Assembly (NCBI GenBank): GCA_032207245.1
Contig: CM063502.1
Location: 71,615,116 to 71,679,115, forward strand
Reading direction: 5' to 3'
Length of the DNA stretch: 64,000 nucleotides
From: Pardosa pseudoannulata
Lineage: Eukaryota; Arthropoda; Arachnida; Araneae; Lycosidae
How positions within the stretch are numbered: position 1 is the stretch's first letter; every line of letters starts with the position of its first letter. Both the position numbers and the translations under genes were made by a program. The notes beneath the pieces are model-generated. The model saw only the letters and a program-made list of their open reading frames with translations, did not search any database and was not told the origin of the DNA. Below are positions 49,440 through 62,239 of this stretch, in pieces.

Positions 49440-50270
49440 GTGGTTTAAAAGGATATTAATCGAAACGTAGTTTGTGCAAATCATGCGTATATCTAAGCAT
49501 ATACTGTAGATATAAATTTAAAATTTGGACTTATCCTATTCTTAAGCTGAAAATAACATAATGAGGAAAATTCTCAATTTTTCAATAGTTACATATTTTA
49601 AAATTTTGGTTTTACTAAAAAGTGTGAATTTTCAATTTAAAACTTAAAAAAAATATAAAAAAGTAGAAAATTGAAACAATTTTACGTCATTTTTTTGTGA
49701 AAACTTACATTAAGTCTATCTGATATATCGAAGAAAAATATTCGATAGATATTATGTAAATTCTACTAGCTAGACATTCACTCCATCATATTCTTTAAAA
49801 ATATAAATAATGCATTACTGCTTTCGTCATTATTTTTTAATTTCAAGAAGTTTTGATAATTTAAATGTCAATGATATTTTGCATAAGCCATAAAATACGT
49901 CAAGTGTATTTATTACTTGTATAAATATGTGAAAAGAAAGCGATGAAAAACATTAACTTTTTGATTTGTATTCAAATGTTTAAAAGTTATGTGCACCATA
50001 AACTGTAAATGCATATATCATTCAAATATCTCATTTTTCTGAAGTTAATGAACTGACGAAATGCCTTTCTATCAATGTCAAAAATGAAAATAAAAAATTC
50101 AAATTTATTAACCCTAATTAGAAAAAAATGGCATACTTTTTACGAAAAATATGGATAAAGGACGCAGAAATCATCAGTGTAGAATGTTCTGTGAATGCTG
50201 AGGGAGATCTCTATGAGCTTTAATATAACCAGGGATATATAATGATTGTCGTAATTAAATAGAGTTTGGA
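49440..50270. other. No recognised feature
   Basis: AT-rich; nothing supported. Confidence 0.45.
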
Positions 50271-50276
50271 ATGATC

Positions 50277-50370
50277 CAGGTTATTCATTGCAAAATACCT
50301 AGAAATTATATTATTCATTGTGTATTACCTAGAAATAGTATTATTCATTGCATATTATCCACTATTGTTT
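50277..50370. repeat. Short tandem repeat, ~30-bp unit, three copies
   Basis: GGTTATTCATTGCAAAATAC, ATATTATTCATTGTGTATTA and AGTATTATTCATTGCATATT, each followed by CCTAGAAAT or a variant. Confidence 0.8.
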
Positions 50371-50374
50371 ACCC

Positions 50375-52060
50375 TTGCTATCACTTTTTGTCATGAAAAA
50401 TTCTGGTTTCGTGTTTTCGATGAGTGCTAGGCGTGACATAGGTAACCACACCCAAATGAGTGTTAAAGTGTACCATACGCTTTCAGGAAAATGCTATACT
50501 GAATAAATCTTTCTTCGATTCGCGCCTTCATCCAGAAAGAATATTTTACGCAATGAATTTACTGCATAAATACACAAACATTTATCCCACATACGCACAC
50601 CCATACACTGGTTTTCATAATTTAAGGAAGGTAGTACAAAATAAGATTTTAAAAAATTACTTATATAAATGAAAATACGTATATTAATGAAATTACTTAT
50701 ATTAATGAAAATTTCGCAGATCACTGTGCATAATAAAAAGCCTTGTTCTAGAATTATTCAAAAAAGTTCTTATTAAACAATAGATTACAAACACAGGATT
50801 AGTGAAATTTAAAAATTTCAGTGCTGAAGGTTTGACAAAATTGGAATGCGATTATCTCTGCTGAAAATACAGGCCCAAAGACATAAAGTCAGAAAAAATG
50901 TAGTCTTTGAAAGGTTATGATAGCTATACATATTTCCACAGTAGACATGCTCTGAGATAAGAAAAAAATAATAGAAGTATCAGGGAGTGAGTGTACATGA
51001 TTTTACATCATGTACAATGTCAGTTCAAAGGGATTCTAGCTTGGTGAGTTTGGTGGTTCTTCCATACAAAAGAGTATTTCAAATTCTAAGTTCTTTCTGA
51101 TAAATATAGTGCTGTGAATTTCAGTATTATGGTCCGTAAAAGTTGAATCAAGATACATGGATAAAAGAAATAGGCGAATATATTGTAGCAAGGATGTCCT
51201 CTCTATACCACAATTTTATACTAGTACCATGGGAGATTTGGTGATCATTGTAGACAGAAACAGCAATACAGTTCAAACCGGCAATATACCACCTCTCTAT
51301 GTTTACAGTTCACCGTTGTTGCTGGCCCATTGTCGAAATCAAAGGCTTCTCTAGACTAGTATATGTGGGATATCTATCTCTAAAATTGTAATTGTTGGAA
51401 ATATGTCTGTATGGAAAAGTGGGACTAATAAATAAACAACAATGTGTCCCATTGATATCCCATTGATGTGACCTTAATATCCCATTGATATGATCCAGTT
51501 GATGTGATTTTCAGTCCAGTTTAAATGGTTTCTATGTGAAACTATCAATGGAAATCAAGTCATATGTCTCTTTGCATAAAGGCGACATGCACTTAGCTGT
51601 TTTTAACCCGCGAGGAAGCGGGCTACGCGCAGTCACACAAGAACCTGGCCTCGGACGCCCGGGCAACATTTCTTAGTCAAACACCAACAAACTTGCTATT
51701 GATTATAAACAGAAAGTTTGTATTGCTAAAATATATTTTATTAAAAGATTTAAATATATTTAGGATTATTTGAATATTAATTTTTAAAAGTATTTTGGAC
51801 TGTAGATCTTTTTTATTAGCATTCCGAAAGCACCAACATAACACACATCCAAGTTAAAACCTTAAACCCCATCTTTGTATTCCCTCTTTATATTTCATCA
51901 TTTTAATCAAATAATGATTTATTTTTGACTGTATTTCTCCTCCAACTACAAGCACTAAATAAAAATGCAAAAGTGCACTAGGTTTTTGTGCACGAATAAA
52001 TTAAAATATCTCTAAGAAAAATATTCAGAGAAAATTTCTGAAATGTATGTTATTGGAGTC
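50375..52060. other. Mostly unrecognised; GC hairpin at 51607
   Basis: TTAACCCGCGAGGAAGCGGG (51604-51623) contains CCCGC-N6-GCGGG and begins with TTAACCC, so it may be one end of another TTAA element; I found no matching second end. The rest is AT-rich without features. Confidence 0.4.
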
Positions 52061-52259
52061 TAGAAAACCTATATGACAGATAATAAAAATTTGGGAGGTT
52101 TATTTCTATTGAGTTCTTTTGCGTGGAATGTTTTTATAGCACTCGGGCCTCAGAGGTCCGGCACGTATCCTCGCTGGTTAAGCAGTTTCATTTGTTACAG
52201 TTCTTACTGTTTCACAGACTTGAGCAATAATGTAGAAATTTATAACGCTACCTTTGGAA

Positions 52260-52400
52260 GTCAACACTTAGAATCTGGATAATTGCTTCGTCTGGAATGT
52301 CCACCAACCGCTTTGCTCTTACCCCACTCTAATCCTACTGAACATGTACAAGACATTAGCACATTTTCTTTTTGACACTACTCGAAACTTTTTCGATCAA
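52260..52400 (+). pseudogene. Scrap of a Tc1-family transposase
   Basis: One + frame reads QHLESG, stop, LLRLECPPTALLLPHSNPTE, HVQDISTF. This matches in order the FLESEDI.RMDWPARSPDLN, PIEHVWD block of Tc1 transposases. Only this C-terminal stretch is legible. Adjacent to a SINE. Confidence 0.5.
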
Positions 52401-52429
52401 AGAGAGTGTCTCCGTGACCGGAAGTAGAA

Positions 52430-52690
52430 AAGCCAATCTTTATAGCTATAGACAAAGGCAAAGCTCTCCCAACTGGAGAGTTGTGGGTTTGAATCCCGAG
52501 CCGGCCTGAGATCCGCCGTGTTCGTTATAGGTGACTGGGGCACGTAAAATATGCTCGTGGACACAATGTCCTCGAAGTTCTCAATCAATACCTTTGAGGG
52601 TGGCAGGCCAAGCCTATGGGTCTTCTGCTTGGTCACTGCTTCAGAATTACGAGGAGCCCGTTGAGCATAAGTCACAATTTCACCATTGTG
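52430..52690 (+). repeat. tRNA-derived SINE (family C)
   Basis: TATAGCTATAGACAAAGGCA, AAGCTCTCCCAACTGGAGAG, TTGTGGGTTTGAATCCCGAG gives a tRNA-like head with a strong B box (GGTTTGAATCC, 52486-52496), a plausible anticodon-arm stem and an eroded A box. A body of about 190 bases at ordinary GC follows (CCGTGTTCGTTATAGGTGAC, CACGTAAAATATGCTCGTGG). No second copy in the window. The 92-residue minus ORF is a shadow. Confidence 0.65.
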
Positions 52691-52961
52691 CTACTGTTTA
52701 AAAAGAAAACGAAAGCCTTTTGCCATAATACGAGTAGCCTCCTGCTCAATCGTGCTCGGTTTGACCATGTGGCATAAGACAACAACTGGTATGTTTTACC
52801 AGCAGAGGAAATTGCATTCCATACTGAAAAACCTACATCATTCAACCGTTTGCCTGATTTTGAGTTACACTATATTATTTTAAAGTTTTACTATTTTAAA
52901 ATAAATAGCTTTTTTAAATAACCCTGTTTCTTTTCATGGGTTGGACGAGTTTTGAACTCCA

Positions 52962-53014
<53 letters not shown>

Positions 53015-53047
53015 TATAAATATATATATATACATATATATACATAC

Positions 53048-53081
<34 letters not shown>

Positions 53082-53121
53082 ATATACATATATATATACA
53101 TATATATATACATACATACAT

Positions 53122-53166
<45 letters not shown>
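52962..53166. repeat. Compound (TA)n / (TACA)n microsatellite
   Basis: TA runs alternating with TACATACA and CACACA blocks. ORFs up to 109 residues over it are YI/MYV strings, not genes. Confidence 0.95.
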
Positions 53167-53169
<3 letters not shown>

Positions 53170-53171
<2 letters not shown>

Positions 53172-53850
53172 ATATAAATGTGCCATAAAAACGATTGGTT
53201 GTTATTCTTTCTGTGACCACACTTTGTCAGTCACCAGTAAAAATTTAGAGGTATTCTGAAATTGAGATTCTGTTCTTTCCCGGAAACTCACTACGAAAGC
53301 ATTATTTCGCATAGCTTATATGCTCGTAATTTCTTATTCCTTATTTATGGGTAGATATTAAAGCTCGACAAGAATGTAATTTATTTCAAGCCCCGAAAAA
53401 GCATTTTCGAGAAACAGTTATAAAGTCTTTATTTTCTAGTTCTAAGGAATCAATGAAAACTAAGAAATAACGTCTTTATAACTTTCTCTGTCTCTTGAGA
53501 GTTATATGTCAAAGTTTGTAACTAATATACGTAAAAGCTTTTGAAAGTATTTATAAATCTGTAATATATTTGCTTATTATATAAATGGTCACAACTCAAT
53601 ACATCAATCATTTTCGCCGTTTACATAAATTAATTGCTTTGAATAATAGGTTCATAATCTATATAAATAATGCTACAAGTTTAATTTATAAAGATAAAAT
53701 TTCTGTTAGTACTATTTTTTAAACTATGATTAATAATTTAAATTGAAAATGACTATGGAAATACTGTATCTTTCTTGTAACTTTCAAGTCGCTGCAAAAT
53801 CTGATTTCATCAGTTGTCTATTAAAACAATTAGTCAAATGAGTCATCTAT
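53170..53850. other. No recognised feature
   Basis: AT-rich; nothing supported. Confidence 0.45.
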
Positions 53851-53856
53851 CTTTGT

Positions 53857-54097
53857 TTAACCCTTTCCTGGGCCATTTATTTCACACACAACGTTTTCAA
53901 ACTTTCAAAACATAAGTGCTATTTATATTCACTCGATAAAACAATAAATGTCAGAGCAAAACTAAAGCGAGAATCTGTCTTCCCATCGTTATAATGCAAG
54001 ACCAATATATTATAATGGGTTTGGCACTTCCCACAGGTGTATTTTGTAAGATCATGTAAGTGGGAAGTAATCTTCCCAAAACCCACGAAAGGGTTAA
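53857..54097. mobile_element. TTAA MITE
   Basis: Left edge TTAACCCTTTCCTGGG, right edge CCCACGAAAGGGTTAA: 15 of 16 terminal bases paired, with TTAA at 53857-53860 and 54094-54097. Contains GGGAAG-TAAT-CTTCCC (54062-54077). Non-coding, 241 bp. Confidence 0.85.
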
Positions 54098-54099
54098 AA

Positions 54100-55570
54100 G
54101 GAAGGCATGGTAAATAAAATCCAAATTAATCCAGCTTCAGCAATTACAGTGTTAGTAGATCTGCAATGCAAAGTGCGCATTATTTAATTGAAATCTTTTT
54201 ATCTTTTTGTACAAAATGACCAAATGAAAAATGCCGTCAATAAAAACCAGCTAGCTACTAATACGTTTTGTTAACAATTTAGATCTTATATCATATATAC
54301 AGGAAAATTAAAAAGGTTTTATCTTCAGAGGAATCAGACATTTTGGAGGAATATGTTAAAAGGTTCCCATCTTCTATTGCGTGGAATCCTTGATCTCCAT
54401 CAAGAAGTTGTGAGGCTCCTAATGAAATTAAGTGGTTTTATACAAAAGAAATTAATTCCTTTAATATAAAGTCTAATGTTAAAATAAAAATTATTTCAAT
54501 AAAACTGTCGAGTGTGAGTTTAGATATTTGCTACGTGTGCAGTGTAGCTGAAGTGCATTGCTGAAATTTTGAGTATTGAAGGGCAAGAGTAGATGTACGA
54601 AGGGTAATTACAGATTTTTAGAACAAATTCGGGATCACTTAATAAATATTTAAAATTTAAATACTATTTTTTAAGCTTTTGATTCAATAACTGATTCTCT
54701 GGACTATAAACCTGCATTGTTTCTTCTATGACATCTTAAAGGTTTTTTTGTGAAATTTCCAAAAGTATTGATCTTCATTTCCCTAAAAAAAAAGGTGAAT
54801 TTTAGGGTATGTACTTGAGTTTTCATAAGAAAAGTATTCCTATCCATAATTCAAAAATATTGAGAATAGTGGTATTAAGATTTGTAAATGTATAATAAGT
54901 AACATTATTATTCAGACAGAAAAAAAGGTGTCAATCATGTCTTCTACATGGAAAGAAGTCTCCAAATGAAATTTCCCCAAGCTATACCCAGTTTTAACTG
55001 TTTTTGAACTAAAATCGCTGAAAAAAGAGAAAGAAGAGAGAATACACCGATGCATGAATCAATTGCAAAGTCATTAAGCACTTTTGTAGTGACAATAAAC
55101 AAGTACTAAAATAATATCTACAACTTAAAAATCCAGTAAAGTATAATGCTCACCAACTTTTGCTAAGGAATATGTCTCACCGAAGAACATTTTGTAGAAT
55201 CCTGTATAAAAGTTATAAAGTAGGAGATAAATGGAAATACATTAAAACCCTTCATGAATTATGGGCTTAGCTCAATGGCAGCAACAAAAAAGTCTAGAGG
55301 AGGGAAAATATTGTACAAATCTGGTTCTTTCAATAAAAAGAAAAATTCAGTAAATGGTTATGATAGACGCAGAGATCTTTTACAATGAAAAATTATACCC
55401 AGTAATGGGGAAAATCAATTAAATCTATTATCAATAAAAAGTTTTACCTCCGCTATTTACACGAAATTTTCCATTTCTTTATACCAGTGTTATTCAAAGA
55501 ATAATAATTCACCAACAGTCCCCGATCATGAATGAATGATGGTGATTTTTTCATTCTACATGTCAAATAT
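54100..55570. other. Mostly unrecognised; possibly the eroded body of the transposon to the right
   Basis: Scattered + strand phrases (LSSEESDILEEYVKRFPSS near 54322; MDAEIFYNEKLYPVMGK-like near 55360) could belong to a mariner-like transposase with the C-terminal block at 55590-55860, but the match is too weak to call. Confidence 0.3.
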
Positions 55571-55589
55571 ACTAAAAATAAAGAATGAT

Positions 55590-55860
55590 ACAATGATGCA
55601 GGTGCTGCATCTCTACCTACTCAACATATTCTTACAGAGTCCCCTGACTTTCCACTTATGGACTATTGTGCCTTTGGTCTCTTGAAAAATGCTCTTTATA
55701 ATCACACACTCACCACATTGATGAATTATGAAAAATTTTAGTAGAGGAGTTGATACTAACACCCCTGGAAATTTTTCTAAACATTTTCTACCAAGGAAAT
55801 ATCTCTATAGACTTATAGTAAAAAAGGTTATCACATCAAACATTCAAACTATAGTTATAT
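55590..55860 (+). pseudogene. C-terminal fragment of a mariner-like transposase
   Basis: A + frame reads DAGAASLPTQHILTESPDFP, LMDYCAFGLLKNALYNHTL, then after stops WKFF, FSTKEISL and KKGYHIKHSN. The SPD..PMDY.aFG.LK.AL block followed by a distant W and G-hIeH-like tail resembles the third catalytic region and C terminus of mariner-type DDD/DDE transposases. Confidence 0.5.
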
Positions 55861-55864
55861 ATTT

Positions 55865-56875
55865 AAAAAAATTTAAACGACTTCAAAATTGATTTAAAAT
55901 ATGCATATATCTTCTGTACTTCTTTTATTCAGTGATTTTAACTTATTTAAGTTTACTTTAATAAGTTGAAAAGTACTTTAAAATAATTTTTTTAACCAAA
56001 CCATTTACACTTCACCTTATACCTTAATTTGGTACGTTTCAACAAGATTTTTTTTTAACTTTTTCATATCCACTGACACACTGGTCAAAGCAAAAATTGG
56101 AACTATTCTAACTTGCAATCTTTAACTTGATTGAAGGTGGAAGGTGGATATGCTGCAACAGAAAGAAAATATATAAACAGAATGGATTCTACATCAGATG
56201 ACGTAAGTTAAACGCTCAATATAACTTAATAACTTAAGAACTTTGCAAGTAATCATGGAATAAGCATTCTTTTTAGTTATTAAACTTATTTTTTATTTAC
56301 TCCGATATATTAATCCACATTTGTTTTCACGAGGAATTTTTTTATATGATATTTTTCTTAATCTAATGAAACCTTTAAACTGAAAAGGTATTTGACTTTT
56401 TCAATAATCCCATTAAATTTAGTGACGCATAAAAGCACATACTGATAAAAAATTTTGAGGATTCTATGTACTTTTAGAACTTTTAATAATGTTCTGAGGC
56501 TTTCATTATAAAATAACTTGATGACTCTTATGTAAACTTAAATAAAGTGTAGATTACTTAGCCGCAAGTTTTCTATGAAGAAAAATGAGTTTGTCCGTCT
56601 CTTGATACCTAAAATATTTAAAGTATTAGTCATGCCTCAGTCTGTATGATAACAGACTGACTTCTCACGTGAAAAAATATTTAACAACTTTCACTTGATA
56701 CCGACAAATGTTTAAATATTGAATTTAGTATCTTATACAAAATAAGGAATTTATCGTATCACTTTATTTTAGTTTTCATCAAAAATATTAAAACTCTAAA
56801 GACATTTTATCATTTTATCTTTAATCCTTACATTTTAAAACAAATTTAATGATGATATAAAAGTATAGTTTTAGT
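55865..56875. other. No recognised feature
   Basis: AT-rich; nothing supported. Confidence 0.45.
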
Positions 56876-56877
56876 TT

Positions 56878-57010
56878 AAGTTTTGTTTGTAGTGCTATAA
56901 TCTGCTATTTTGCTTCTCGAGGACTAATGAGATTGCTAAAAGCCGAATATGATATTTCATTCTAGAAATAAGATTCAATCCATAGTTGTTGGTTTTAAAA
57001 GGTAGTTCTC
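56878..57010 (-). repeat. tRNA-derived SINE family A (diverged)
   Basis: TTTGTTTGTAGTGCTATAAT, CTGCTATTTTGCTTCTCGAG, GACTAATGAGATTGCTAAAA, GCCGAATATGATATTTCATT and AGATTCAATCC correspond in order to the inverted family A (tail first, B box last). Confidence 0.65.
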
Positions 57011-57706
57011 GACCTGTTTGACCATTTTCCAGAAGTGACAGTACCTCTATATAAGCATGCAGGTTCTGTGAAAATTTTAAAGAGTCAAAATAACCCAAAA
57101 ACTACATATATTTATGTTTGTGTGAGCAGAATTAAATTAAATTTACTTAATAGACTCTGGATTTTCAATCTTTCAACAGGATTAATTTGAGAGATCTTAA
57201 AACCTTCAATTTAAAATTGATTAAACATCGTGTATTTAATCGCAGGAAAATTACCACTGAAAAAAACTGAATAAGTTATAGCGAAATTGCTAGCAAAATT
57301 TATGTATTAAACTAATTTTATAGTGGAATTAAATTCGATAGAAGTTTTAGTGCATATGTTACTCTGTTATTATTTTATTCCTTTCATTGAATCGATGATT
57401 AAAAACATATTTCAAGATGGTTTTGATTACCTCTTCTTTATAGTTTCATTTTAATGAGCAATTTTGTTATGCATTTTCATTCTAGATTAATTTCGAATCT
57501 ATTTTTATAAATTCACTAACGAAGTTAAGAGAAAAAATAATTTAATATTCCCTCAGAATAAGCGTCAACTTTGCCCTTTATAAATCATCATTACACGGAG
57601 AAAGTATTTTTAGACACAGATAGAAAAAAATTACATTTTGAGTTTGAGTTATTTTACAGATTTAAATGAATGTAATCTCATATGATCGGAGTAATAAAGT
57701 CTCTGC

Positions 57707-57901
57707 TTAATCAAATGATTGCCTTTCTGTCAAACACCATGACAGTCGTAAGTAGAGGTGAAATTTTGGTTGAATCAGATGTTTCTCTACTTGACGTACA
57801 TACTCTTTTCCCTTGCTTTCAAGAATTTCTGAAGTTTTGTAATTAGTTTGAGGTCCCTGGCAAAATTTATATCCATAACCTAGTAATCCATGTGAAGGCA
57901 T
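57707..57901 (-). CDS. Unidentified small ORF (64 aa from ATG)
   Basis: ATG at 57901 in good context (CAAAATGC), protein begins MPSHGLLGYGYKFCQGPQTN and ends SWCLTERQSFD. It is more balanced in composition than chance ORFs in this window (C, W, H, Q, P present, few F/I/K runs) and the frame stays open upstream to 57943. I do not recognise it. It could be a fragment of a processed copy, an old transposon piece, or chance. No splice sites clearly border it. Confidence 0.25.
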   Translation of the reverse strand: MPSHGLLGYGYKFCQGPQTNYKTSEILESKGKEYVRQVEKHLIQPKFHLYLRLSWCLTERQSFD

Positions 57902-57959
57902 TTTGACAGAAAACAACTGCTTTTCTGCTAAATTTAATCTCAAGTAAACTTATTATGAC

Positions 57960-60330
57960 AGGTGAGGATCAAAATGAACTGCTTTTAGTAAGATATATCT
58001 TCAAAACATTTAACTGTACTGAAAAACACATATTTTAAAAAAAGATCAAAGAAAATAATCCTAGTTAAGTTTTCACAAACAATTTCTTATAATAATTACG
58101 ATTTTGACATTAAATATAGGAACAAATAAAATAGCTTTATTTATTGCATACTACGGGTTAAAATTGTGCTAATTACAAACAGTTGAGGCTTTGAAGACTT
58201 TGTAAGCTTTTAACGGTTACAAATCTGCATTATTTTTAACCAGATTTATATTAAAAATATCAGTGGACACCAGATGATTTGTATGCCTATGAAATTTTAC
58301 AAATTTGTAAAATTTTGATTGTAGGATATATCCTTATATATATATCATTTGCACATTACTTTAAAGGTTTAAAGAAATTTTCGTTTCTCAAAGTAACAGA
58401 ATTGTTTGGGTAGAGATCAAGTGTTAATATCCATTACATTGAGAGTTTAAAATACTTCGTTTAAAACGAACTTTTTCTTTATTACAATACTTCTTTTACT
58501 CTGTACTAGGAAGCAGTAAAATAATAAAAATTCAAAATTATTCTCTGCAAATAACAGATTTTTATTTTTCAAAGGGGGCTAAAAAGTCAGTGCCCATTTA
58601 TTTGAAAATAAACATTATCTCAATTATGAATGTATAGATATATGTCTGTTGTATTTTACACTGGTTGCGTGATTGTCTGTTATATAAAAATATTTTCGTT
58701 AGATAGGAAATTGCAATAAGACAGGATTGTGTACGGCTAGATGTTATAACAATTTTACATATAAAAATTTGTTAATAAAAAAAAATATACTCGTAACATT
58801 TTTACAAAAGATTTTTATGCTATCTATATTTGTAAAAATAAACAAAAATTTGTTTACTTTTGTGTCTCTGTTATATTTAATAATTCTTTAATAAAGTGTG
58901 ACGGTTGTAGTTTTTTCCCTTTCTCTCTTGACTGCTAAAAACATTTTGGTTGGCAGCGAAGGGGGGGGGGGCACTTAAGGAACTACCATTTATAATTTCA
59001 GTATTTAATGGTACTTCTCTTATCTTTTATCACATTATTGATAATTTTAGGTACTCTATGTACAAGCTTCTGACTTTTATATATTTGCATGTCATTTTGT
59101 AAAATATGAAAAAAAATATTTAAGAAACTTTTTAAACGTGTTTAGGAGAATATTAATCTAATTTAAACTTCCCATAATTGTTCTATTTGGTCATATTGGG
59201 AAGGGTTATAAACAGTGCTAATAATGTTGTAATAACAGTGTAATTTGTTAAATTTCCTACCCGTAACACATAGTGCATTTATGTAAATGATGGCAATGGA
59301 ATTGATGTACGTGACTGGTGCAGTATAAAAACATAAGTCCAAAAGGCTTCGTTAAAAAGCTTATTTATTATTTAAACAAAACATACTTTTGTTACTTACA
59401 AATTAGAGTAAATCACTGCTGTAAGCAACACTTGCTACAGCCTTCAAAAACTATTCTATAGTTTCAAATTTATCATTTGTCTCCCTATTTTGTTCTTATT
59501 TATGCTTTCGAATGCTTTCAGTATAACTATTATGATCCTTATTAGCAATTAAACATGATATTCGAATTGCCTTTATCATACACATAAATATTTTCACATC
59601 TTCTTGTAGTTTTAATTTGAATAATAGTATCAACACCTGCATAAAGAAAACACCGTATCTCAATACATTAATTACTAAGCCAAATATTTCTTAGTATGTT
59701 TTGGAGTCAGTACTTCGCCATAATCTTTCAATAATTCAAATGTTTTATAATCTATAAGTTCATAACTAAATGAGTAACACTGCTTAGGTTTTTAAACATT
59801 TAAAAATATTTGTGTGCAGACATACTGGAGTAAAATACAGAGGAAAAGGTTAACTTTTGTATATATGTAACTAAACGTGGTTTAAAATCAAATTTTGAAC
59901 TTTATTCATTATAATAAATAATATTGTTTTCAAATGTAGCTCAATTACTTTTATAATCCGTATTCTTTTAAAAATCCATAAGAGGTTTTATCAGACATTA
60001 TAAATGCATTACTGTATTTTTTGAAATTAATCTATGCATTTCTTTTGAATGCATGGAGAATAAAGAACGTATTTGAAAGGGTCAATTTATCCGATTCCAT
60101 TATCAAACCGAGAACATTAATCCAAATGATTTCTCTTGAGTGTAGAGAAAGAATTTCCTTGCATTTGAAAGAAAATATTAGCTTGCTTTACCATTTTTAA
60201 ATCCTTTTATACCTTATTTTTTTTGCTCACGTGAGTAACAAATGTTAAAATTTTTTTCGGATTGTTTTAGAATCTTCAGAAACGGAAAATAAGGAAATAG
60301 ATACAAATTGTGTTAAGAGAATACTCTTCA
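57960..60330. other. No recognised feature
   Basis: About 2.4 kb of AT-rich DNA, with one G12 run (58957-58970). No ORF or repeat structure seen. Confidence 0.45.
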
Positions 60331-60341
60331 AAACATTTTAA

Positions 60342-61210
60342 ATGTTGGACCATAGATAAACTATGATGCATAAAAAAGATGCTTTTTAGATGTTTGATAT
60401 ATTTTATTTTTCGCTCTTTTAAGACCATCAAATACTAGCTCAAGACGCAAGTGCATACGTATTTCCTGTATCTTTGATCTGTTTAGCATAATAATTTTTC
60501 TGTTGTATAATATTTATTAGAGTACCAGAGTTCTTTGGATGCCATATGGAAAGGCTTTACATTAACATTTATTACATGTTGGACCATAGTTAAATTATGA
60601 TGTATAACAAAGATACTTTTTAGATGTTTGATATATTTTATTTTTTCGGTCTCTTAAGACCATCAAATACTAGTTCAAGTCGCAAGTGCATGCGTATTTC
60701 CTGTATCTTGCTTTAGCATAATATATTTTCTGTTGTATAATATTTTTGTTAGGCTACCAGAGTTCTTTGGATGTCATATGGAAAGGCTTTACATTTTAGT
60801 GCAGAATGAGGTTTGCATTGGAATAGCCAAAAATTGCCCCTTCCAAATTCCGGCAACGTTTTTTTTACAAGAGAAAGAATTATCATTGCAACAATCTGCT
60901 ATACCTTTAGCTCTGATATTCACCACCTTGCTATTTTGTTAATTTAGAATCTTTAGAATCTATTTGGGGTTTTTGTTGCATGATATTTTATTACAGTTTC
61001 CATGTATTGTAGATGACAATTGGAATGGCCGTAAATTTTGGTGCAAGACGAGGTTTCCATTGGAGTAGCCAACTTAAGAAAAAAATACACCCCTGACTTC
61101 AGCAATGGTTTATATAGAGAGGAAAAATTACCACCCCAACAAGCTGTTATCCGCTAACTCTAACATTCAGTGCCGTATTGTACTAATTTAGCAACTGAAT
61201 CCAAATTTAG
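60342..61210. repeat. Tandem array, ~236-241 bp unit, about four copies
   Basis: ATGTTGGACCATAG begins at 60342 and 60578, with CATCAAATACTAG, TTTCCTGTATCTT, ACCAGAGTTCTTTGGATG and CATATGGAAAGGCTTTACAT in both. A second, more diverged pair follows (TTGGAATAGCCAA near 60818 and TTGGAGTAGCCAA near 61060, then CAACA[A/G]-CTG and TTAATTTAG-type ends), also about 241 bases apart. Confidence 0.8.
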
Positions 61211-61214
61211 GGGG

Positions 61215-62235
61215 CCAATTTCTAAACGCTATAATTCTGACAAACTTTGAAATTGCTCTAGCTTGAGACGTTTTCTATTTTGATTATTTAAATTCTGTTT
61301 TAATTATTTTTTTAACTAATTTAAATGCACTATCTGCGACTTTTCAAGTCATATATGTAATTAATATTATTACCTTAATGCAACCAAATGTTCTTTTAGT
61401 CCTCTTTTTCAAGACACCGAGTACTTTCGCATTGACAATGTTGTAACGAAACATCTGTCTTTTTCTTACGTACTTTCTCTGTTTATTTGTGTAATACTTA
61501 CGTCGATTTTACATTTTATGCTATAGGCAAATAGTTATCTAATCAAGGTAGGACTACCACTGGTATAAATAGAATATTTACACATTTTCTTAACAGCCTA
61601 ATATGTAATAAATTTATGAAGTGATGTTATATAGCCTCAAGGTAAAACAGCGTGATTCAATAGTGAAACAATGTTCTATTCCACTTCATTGAATTTTCAA
61701 CACATTTATGTCTGAACTATTTACAAATTTATCGAAAACTTTTAATAATTTTTAATAACCACAGGAAGAAAAATTTAATATTAATATTTATTAACAAAAA
61801 TGAATTTGTGTATTCAATTTATTTTTAATTTCAGTTTTAAAATTAATTTCAAACTGGTTTTTAAAACTACGCATTATATACTTGATTATTAGGTAAAATG
61901 TTTCAGATAACTTTAAAATCAATTTCAATGTAGTTGTGAAATTTTATTGGCTTTTTGTAAAATAACAGAAAGCTTACTTCTGGTTACATATTCATAATAA
62001 AAATGGAAACAAAACAAAACCCCTGGAGTGATGAAACTCCGTGAAAGTTTTTCAATTTGATTCTTAGAAAACTAGAAGCATTTTAGATGAATTTTATTCT
62101 TTCACTTGATTTGAAAATGTTAGCAGCCGATAAAAAATTGTTTCAGGCGAAAGCAAATTAAACTCTTGGGAGACAAAAGTAATTTTATTTGAGAAATTTT
62201 ACCACAAAAATATCATATGTCAAAATATAAATGAG
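61215..62235. other. No recognised feature
   Basis: AT-rich; nothing supported. Confidence 0.45.
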
Positions 62236-62239
62236 GCTG

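Noticed and set aside
52397..52675. 92-residue minus-strand ORF
   Set aside because: Lies across a tRNA-derived SINE read backwards; no domain.
52891..53220. 109-, 90- and 65-residue minus-strand ORFs
   Set aside because: Translations of a TA/TACA microsatellite.
60733..60942. 69-residue + strand ORF
   Set aside because: Falls in the 240-bp tandem array, not conserved in the neighbouring unit's frame, no domain.
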